Assembly (NCBI RefSeq): GCF_900637205.1
Contig: NZ_LR134355.1
Span: 5,208,001-5,272,000, forward strand
From: Mycolicibacterium chitae
Lineage (GTDB): Bacteria; Actinomycetota; Actinomycetes; Mycobacteriales; Mycobacteriaceae
Length of the DNA stretch: 64,000 bases
Reading direction: 5' to 3'
The notes under the pieces are model-generated. The model searched no databases and had not been told where the DNA came from. It worked only from the letters and a program-made list of their open reading frames with translations. The position numbers and the translations under genes are program-made. Shown in pieces: positions 58,995 through 64,000 of this stretch. Every line of letters begins with the position of its first letter. Position 1 is the stretch's first letter.

Positions 58995-59987
58995 CTAGAT
59001 GCCGGCGTTGCGGGCCAGCTCGAGGGCGTAGCTGTTGTCCCAGGTCCCGGCCGGGGGATGGCCGTTGCAGGCACCGTCGGATTCGCCGGGGCGCTTGACC
59101 CACAGGTAGGCGTCGACGTTCGGGCTGGCGGTCGCCGTGGTGGGCGCCGAGCCCAGGGCACGACCGGCCGGGTTGCACCAGTACAGCTCGTCGTCGGTGG
59201 CGCCGCGGCCGTTGCGCGAGGTGTCGATGACGTAGGGCTTCCCGCCGGTCATCCCCGAGATCGCGTCGCCGAAGCCGATCTGCTCGTCGGTGGTGAAGAA
59301 GTTCGCGGTGTTCAGGCTGAAGCCGCGGGCCTTGGCCACGCCAACCTCGTTGAGCATCCCGGCCATGGCCTCGGCGCCGACCCAGCGCGAATGGCCGGCG
59401 TCGATGTAGACCGCCGTCGCGGGGTTGGCGGTCAGCCGGTCCACCGCGTAGCGGATCAGGTCGAGGCGCTCCTGCCGCTGGTCGGGCGACAGGCAGTCGG
59501 CCATGGCCAGCGCGTCGGGCTCGAGGATGACCGCGGCCGGTCCCGAGCCGATGGCACCCGCGACGCCGTCGATCCAGCCCTGATACGCCGAGGCCGACCC
59601 GAACCCGCCGGCGGCATAGCTGCCGCAGTCCCGGTTGGTGATGCCGTAGAGCGCCAGGATCGGCATGGTCCCCGCGGCCTGCGCGGTCGCGATGTACTTC
59701 GCGTCCACCGACGGCGTGGACCGGTGGTCCATCCAGTACGCCTGCGGGGTGTTGGCGATGTAGTCCAGCTCCGGGCTGCCCCCGGCGCTCTTGGCCGCGC
59801 GCATGGCCGCCGAGTTCGGGTTGACGTAGAAGGTCTGCCCGGCCAGCGGGTTGCCGTCGGCGGTCAGCCGCACCTGCGGGGCGGGAACGATCTGCGCCGG
59901 TTCGGCCAGGAATCCCATGCCCGCCACGGCGGCCACGGTCAGGAAGGGGGTCATCCAGCGAGCGACTGCTCCGAGGGCTGAGGACAT
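58995..59987 (-). CDS. celA1: Secreted GH6 endoglucanase (CelA1-like)
   Basis: 330 residues. Signal/anchor MSSALGAVARWMTPFLTVAAV, then the GH6 core: AGTMPILALYGITNRDCGSYAAGG, AVILEPDALAMADCL (catalytic Asp), YIDAGHSRW, NTANFFTTDE and YLWVKRPGESDG. It matches the mycobacterial CelA1 layout, so ATG 59987 is preferred over ATG 60002. Acts on beta-1,4-glucans outside the cell; cellulose-like biofilm or environmental cellulose are possible substrates. Confidence 0.92.
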   Translation of the reverse strand: MSSALGAVARWMTPFLTVAAVAGMGFLAEPAQIVPAPQVRLTADGNPLAGQTFYVNPNSAAMRAAKSAGGSPELDYIANTPQAYWMDHRSTPSVDAKYIATAQAAGTMPILALYGITNRDCGSYAAGGFGSASAYQGWIDGVAGAIGSGPAAVILEPDALAMADCLSPDQRQERLDLIRYAVDRLTANPATAVYIDAGHSRWVGAEAMAGMLNEVGVAKARGFSLNTANFFTTDEQIGFGDAISGMTGGKPYVIDTSRNGRGATDDELYWCNPAGRALGSAPTTATASPNVDAYLWVKRPGESDGACNGHPPAGTWDNSYALELARNAGI

Positions 59988-60061
59988 CACCCCAGGAAAC
60001 ATAGTTGGCGCCACGCCGGTCCGCCTCCTCGGGGCGCGCAACCAGCGGTTCTCTCGCCAGG

Positions 60062-60214
60062 GTTCGGCGCTGTCCGCGAGGCCCCTCGATCGGAACTCGT
60101 CACCTCCGGGTGACAGTCATGCACAGCTGGGGGGCGCTCGCCCGTCGCCCTGGGGATAACCGTCACCCGGAGGTGACGCCATTTGATCGAGAGGCCGTCC
60201 AGAGACGGCCCGGC
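60062..60214. repeat. Palindromic dispersed element, copy 2
   Basis: Matches the element at 8834-8985. Here the two long arms are nearly perfect reverse complements: GGCCCCTCGATC to GTCACCTCCGGGTGAC on the left, and GTCACCCGGAGGTGAC to GATCGAGAGGCC on the right. A terminal hairpin GGCCGTC/GACGGCC (60193-60210) is also shared. The 14-mer GTTCGGCGCTGTCC stands at both 60062-60075 and 60225-60238, which may mark duplication or the true ends. It lies between celA1 and the dehydratase operon. Confidence 0.75.
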
Positions 60215-60237
60215 CGGCTGGCTTGTTCGGCGCTGTC

Positions 60238-61809
60238 CTAGCTGCCTGCCGCCAGGGTCACCAGCCCGTAAGCCACGGCGTACCGGTGCCCCAGCTGCCC
60301 GTTGACGTTGCCGCGGCCCACGCTGAACGTGTGCCCGAGTTGCTCGCTGACCGCGCGGACCAGCTCGTCGTCGCTGGCGCCGCCGCCGACCAACAGCACG
60401 GCCTCGGCCCCGGAGCCGGACTGTTGGAGGCCCGTCATCACGTTATGGCCGATCACCAGCCGCTTGGCCGCCAACCGCCAGCTGCGCCACTCCGCACCCG
60501 AGAGCCGCGACGTGAACGGCAGCAACCCGCTGGGCGCCGAGGTCAGCAGCCAACCGGTGTACCGGCCGTCGATCGGCTGGTCCAGGAAGTGTCGCCGGCC
60601 GTGCTCGTCCTCGACCAGCTGAGCGGTGATGGCGGTGACCGCCTCGGCCCGCTTGGCGTACTCGGCCGCGCTGTTGGAGATCTCCAGCGCGGCGGCGGTC
60701 GCCGCGGTGAGCAGCTGCCCGGCGCCGGGCAGCACCGTGCGGGCCACCTCGGCCACGACATCGACGGTCCCGCCGCCGACGTCGACCACCACCGCATCGG
60801 GCGTGACCCCGGGAGTGGTCAGCGCCCCGACGCGCGCGGCCGCGGCCTCCGACTCGACCTCCGCCACCGGCACCCCCAACGCCGCGCTGAGCGCCTCGGC
60901 GTCGGCAGGCGGTCCCTCCTCGTCACCCATCGTGGCCATCACCAGCGCGTCCACCGCGACGGAGCCGCGGCGCGAATTCGCCTGCGCGGCAATGTCGGCC
61001 AGGCGCACCACATGGGCCGGCCCGGGCGCACCGGGCTCGGGGCCGGCGTCGGCCGGGTCCTCGCGCGCCGGTGCGGCCTCGTCGAGGCACACCACCGCGC
61101 AGGCGCTGTCGTAGAGCTGATCGGCCACCACGCGGGCGTCGTCGTGTTCGTCGTCGCCCAGGCCGAACGCGTCGACCAGCCAGAACGGGTCGGTGAGCCG
61201 CTGCAGCGCCGACATCCCCTGCCGCACCTCGACCGCCACCCGACTCGTGGCCAACACCTCCGCGATCTCGACGTCGTCGACCACCGGCAGCCGCGCACCC
61301 AGCCGGTTCGAGATCAACACGGCCTCATCATTTTCCGTCAACACCGCCACCACCTGGCGGCCGGCGTCGAGCGCCGCGTTCACCCGCCGCGCGACCTCGA
61401 GGTAACCCCACTCCCGCGTCGCGCAGGCCACCACCGGACGATCCGCCGCGACCTCGTCGAGCCGCTGGACCGGCACCGGGGCGCCGACCCCGACGGCGTC
61501 GCCGGCCGTGGTGGCCGCCGAGCGGGTCGCGATGACCAGCCGACCGGTGGATTGCGTTTGCAGCTGCACACTTTCGAGGGCCAGCCGCACGGGCGGGGTC
61601 GGCGCGAACGCGGCCCGGTCGATCACCAGGCCGTGCGCCTCGGCCTGCCGGCGGGCCAACTGCGCCGCGCCCTGCACCGCGCGCAGCGAACCCTTGCCGC
61701 CGCGGGTCGGGGTGCGCGCGCTGGCCAGCACCTCGCGGCCGGCGGGCCCGCCACACAGGACGATCTCGGTGGTGGCGTTGCCGATATCGATGCCGGCCCA
61801 GATGGTCAC
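60238..61809 (-). CDS. Diol/glycerol dehydratase reactivase, large subunit
   Basis: 523 residues, an ASKHA-type ATPase: IDIGNATTEIVL at the start, VVDVGGGTVDVVAEV in the middle and LVGGGASDDELVRAVSEQLG near the end. Reactivases of the DdrA/PduG/DhaF type expel damaged cobalamin from B12-dependent dehydratases. Shorter than enteric homologues (about 610). No small reactivase partner (DdrB) is visible in the window. Overlaps the small-subunit gene by four bases. Confidence 0.9.
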   Translation of the reverse strand: MTIWAGIDIGNATTEIVLCGGPAGREVLASARTPTRGGKGSLRAVQGAAQLARRQAEAHGLVIDRAAFAPTPPVRLALESVQLQTQSTGRLVIATRSAATTAGDAVGVGAPVPVQRLDEVAADRPVVACATREWGYLEVARRVNAALDAGRQVVAVLTENDEAVLISNRLGARLPVVDDVEIAEVLATSRVAVEVRQGMSALQRLTDPFWLVDAFGLGDDEHDDARVVADQLYDSACAVVCLDEAAPAREDPADAGPEPGAPGPAHVVRLADIAAQANSRRGSVAVDALVMATMGDEEGPPADAEALSAALGVPVAEVESEAAAARVGALTTPGVTPDAVVVDVGGGTVDVVAEVARTVLPGAGQLLTAATAAALEISNSAAEYAKRAEAVTAITAQLVEDEHGRRHFLDQPIDGRYTGWLLTSAPSGLLPFTSRLSGAEWRSWRLAAKRLVIGHNVMTGLQQSGSGAEAVLLVGGGASDDELVRAVSEQLGHTFSVGRGNVNGQLGHRYAVAYGLVTLAAGS

Positions 61810-62165
61810 CGCAGCAGGCCGCGCCGGCGGTAGGCAGCGGCGGCCTCGCGGACCAACTCGGCGCAGGCATGCGCCTCCTGGGCCACCAGGCGCTGCGCCA
61901 ACTCCTCGAGTTCCTCGAACGTGGAGCGGCCGGGACGCAACGCCTCGTAGGCGGCGAGCATGTCGTCGGTGCTCAGCGCGGTCAGCTCCGCGGCCCGACG
62001 CAGGTTGGTGCCCAACTGCGCCGACCCGGTGGCCTCGGCGGCCTCGGCCTGCACCAGCAGCGTCTCCCGGCTGATCCGGATGTCGTCGAGGGTCAGATCG
62101 CCGTTGCGGGCGGCCTCGACGGTCACCTGCTCGAGGCCGCGACCCGAATGCGCGGAGATGGTCAT
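61806..62165 (-). CDS. Diol/glycerol dehydratase small subunit
   Basis: 119 residues. TLDDIRISRETLLVQAEAAE and GTNLRRAAELTALSTDDMLAAYEALRPGRS are the family signature. The small subunit of AdoCbl-dependent propanediol/glycerol dehydratase, about 20-50 residues shorter than the enteric ones, which carry a targeting extension. Start and stop overlap both neighbours by four bases. Confidence 0.9.
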   Translation of the reverse strand: MTISAHSGRGLEQVTVEAARNGDLTLDDIRISRETLLVQAEAAEATGSAQLGTNLRRAAELTALSTDDMLAAYEALRPGRSTFEELEELAQRLVAQEAHACAELVREAAAAYRRRGLLR

Positions 62166-64000
62166 CGCTGGAACTCCAATTCGACGTTGGTGCTGTCGTG
62201 ATGGCGGGACTCCGCGCGTTCGATGGCGACCATCGAGACCACCTGGGTGTGATACCGCGCGGTGATCGCCTCCTCGGTGTAGGCGTTGCGCATCGGGGCC
62301 GGCGGTGTGCCCTTGGCGTGCCGGCCGGCGTTGATCCCGATCAACCGGTACATGTCGCGGCTGATCAACGGTGCGACGCTGAGCAGTTCGAGGTTGGCCA
62401 GCGGCGGCAGGTCACGGCGGTGGATCAGCGTGGTGCCCTTGGCCTGCAGGCCCACCCCGACCCCGGAGCCGGACAGCCGCGCGGCGGCCTTGCCGATGTA
62501 GCCCAGATCGATGTTGCCGCTGATGCGCACCAGCCGCGGCACGCACTGTTCCTCCTCGAGCCCGGCCAGGATCTCCTCGAGCGCGTCGTAGACCGTCAAC
62601 CCGGACAGGCTGCGAAACAGCTTGGTGCCCAACGCCGGCGAGACGCCGATGACGACCTCGCGCGGATCGTCGCCCACGGCGGCCGGTCCGCGCGTGGTCA
62701 GCCGGGCCGGTTCGGCGTACTGCGCCTGCTCCTTGACCAGGTCGGCGACCGAGCGGGCTTGGCGCACCGTGTCGATCTGCTCCTGGCGCTCCGTCGTCGG
62801 GCGGTAACCCGTTCCGGGACCGGCATAGTCGTTCGGGTCCTGCAGCGCCGAGAGCACGTTCATCTGTTCGTCGAAGATCGCGGCGGTCTGCAGATAGTCG
62901 CCGGTGATGCGCGCCTTGGCCATGCCCAGCACCCGCTCGGCCAACTCCGGGAAGCCCGTCTCGTCGAGCGCGGCCACCACGTCGAGCACCGTCAGGCCCT
63001 GCTGGTCGATGGCGGTGGCGGCGTGCAGCACCTTCACCCCGTCGGTGGCGGGCAGATCCTTGGAGCCCTCCGCCCCGACGACGGCCTCGACGTGGTCGTC
63101 GTCGAAGTCGGCCAGGCCCAAGTACTCGAAGACCGCGCGGGTGGCCTCGGCGGCCTGGCGGCGCATGGACTCCAGCGTCGTGGGCTCCACCGAACGCAGC
63201 CCACCGTCGACACCCCAGTCCCTCTGCATCACCAGGTAGTCGTCCAGGTCGGCCGCGTTGAAGTTCGACGGCCCGAACATGTTGTCGTAGGCCACCACCG
63301 AGCCGAACCCGGAGAAGATGAAGTCCGACCCGGACAGCAGCACCGGCAGGGTGCGACTGGTCCGGCGCATGGTGGACTCCGACATCAAACTGTCGTTGCC
63401 GCTGCAGGATTCGAGTCCGCGCAGCATCACCATGAGGTTCTCGGCGATCAGTTCCCGCACGCCACCGGGTACCGAGGCGGTGATGCCGGCGCCGTCGATA
63501 CCGCCGTTCTGCACGCCCTGGGCGCCGATCCCCTTGGCCAGCGCCACGCAGCGGGCCTCGAGGTAGTTCATCGACTTGCGTTCGGCCTGTCCCATCAGCA
63601 CCTCGGAACCCGCGCCGCTGGACAGCCGCATCTTGATGCCGCGCGAGGCGTAGGCGGAGGTCAGGAACGCCTTGGACCACGGGGTGTCGTCGCCGTCGGT
63701 GAAGACCTGCTCGGTGCCGTACACCGACACGGTCTCGGCGTACGAGACCAGGCCCCGCACACCCATCTTCAGCTCGCGGGCCTCCTCGACGGCGCACTGG
63801 GTCAACGCGCCCGGCGCCGGCACCTGCGAACCGATCAGCAGACCGACGGCCACCGCGGGCGCGTCGTCGAGCACCGGGACGGTGGCCTCCAACTCCCGGA
63901 AGCCGTAGACCACGGCGGTGGCGGCGTCGGCGGCGATCAGCAGCGGATCGTCGAGCCGGTTGGTCACGTGCGCCTGGTTGGCGGGGCTGCGGCGGGCCCG
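62162..64000 (-). CDS. Propanediol/glycerol dehydratase, fused large and medium subunits (5' end beyond window)
   Basis: The frame is open to the right edge; its reading at 63968-64000 (RARRSPANQAH) continues the known large-subunit sequence, so roughly 140 residues are missing. The part to about 62700 is the large-subunit TIM barrel (TPWSKAFLTSAYASRGIKMR, DNMFGPSNFNAADLDDYLV). From about 62660 to 62162 follows the medium-subunit domain (EVVIGVSPALGTK, GSGVGVGLQAKGTTLIHRRDLPPL, NAGRHAKGTPPAP). Enteric enzymes encode these separately. The enzyme dehydrates a vicinal diol to an aldehyde with AdoCbl. Confidence 0.92.
   Translation of the reverse strand, partial: RARRSPANQAHVTNRLDDPLLIAADAATAVVYGFRELEATVPVLDDAPAVAVGLLIGSQVPAPGALTQCAVEEARELKMGVRGLVSYAETVSVYGTEQVFTDGDDTPWSKAFLTSAYASRGIKMRLSSGAGSEVLMGQAERKSMNYLEARCVALAKGIGAQGVQNGGIDGAGITASVPGGVRELIAENLMVMLRGLESCSGNDSLMSESTMRRTSRTLPVLLSGSDFIFSGFGSVVAYDNMFGPSNFNAADLDDYLVMQRDWGVDGGLRSVEPTTLESMRRQAAEATRAVFEYLGLADFDDDHVEAVVGAEGSKDLPATDGVKVLHAATAIDQQGLTVLDVVAALDETGFPELAERVLGMAKARITGDYLQTAAIFDEQMNVLSALQDPNDYAGPGTGYRPTTERQEQIDTVRQARSVADLVKEQAQYAEPARLTTRGPAAVGDDPREVVIGVSPALGTKLFRSLSGLTVYDALEEILAGLEEEQCVPRLVRISGNIDLGYIGKAAARLSGSGVGVGLQAKGTTLIHRRDLPPLANLELLSVAPLISRDMYRLIGINAGRHAKGTPPAPMRNAYTEEAITARYHTQVVSMVAIERAESRHHDSTNVELEFQR

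Overview
The window looks like a fast-growing mycobacterium (Mycolicibacterium or a close relative). Supporting signs are very high GC with C/G-ending codons, a complete yrbE/mce operon, a steroid-ring degradation gene set, a CtpI-type giant P-type ATPase, F420-type LLM oxidoreductases and a mycobacterial-style GH6 endoglucanase. No rRNA, tRNA, CRISPR array, insertion sequence or phage gene was recognised. No gap between genes exceeds about 300 bases.

Layout. 1-5.3 kb: the 3' end of a SelO-like gene, a VOC protein, a TesB thioesterase, a PH-domain protein, an alpha/beta hydrolase, a proline-rich exported protein and an L,D-transpeptidase. 5.3-32.7 kb: a dense catabolic island. It holds three KstD-like flavoproteins, KshA and a KshB-like reductase, HsaA-, HsaC- and HsaD-like ring-cleavage enzymes, two Baeyer-Villiger monooxygenases, an acyl-CoA synthetase, three SDRs or related enzymes, two HSL-type hydrolases, an old-yellow-enzyme homologue, Dabb-like and NTF2-like proteins, and IclR and PadR regulators. 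32.7-44.0 kb: an eight-gene yrbEA-yrbEB-mceA-F lipid import operon on the minus strand, flanked by two apparently related small secreted proteins and a divergent SDR. 44.1-46.0 kb: a BioYMN-type biotin ECF transporter. 46.1-54.1 kb: an SDR, a basic-tailed small protein, a CtpI-like ATPase, a FhuF-like protein and an APH-fold kinase. 54.2-57.3 kb: a cobalamin riboswitch followed by a BtuCDF-type uptake operon. 57.3-60.0 kb: an LLM oxidoreductase, a stress protein and a secreted GH6 endoglucanase. 60.2-64.0 kb: a B12-dependent diol/glycerol dehydratase operon with a large-medium subunit fusion, cut by the window end.

How it fits together (inference). The Mce system could import a steroid or related lipid. 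KstD and KshAB open ring B, and HsaA/HsaC/HsaD-like enzymes hydroxylate and cleave ring A. The two BVMOs with the two hydrolases could remove a ketone side chain or open a ring through an ester or lactone. No KstR box was found by eye near these genes. Instead a 14-nt motif, YCCRSTSANCGGGA, recurs in eight intergenic regions of the island, four times at 42-44 nt before a start codon. This is the best candidate for an undescribed regulatory system here. In the right part, riboswitch-controlled B12 import and the AdoCbl-dependent dehydratase form a plausible functional pair.

Non-coding structure worth attention: two copies of a covarying 22-bp hairpin overlapping stop codons (816-866 and 22843-22892), two copies of a roughly 150-bp palindromic element (8834-8985 and 60062-60214), two strong terminators (14087-14119 and 26478-26519), and several in-frame tandem repeats at gene ends.
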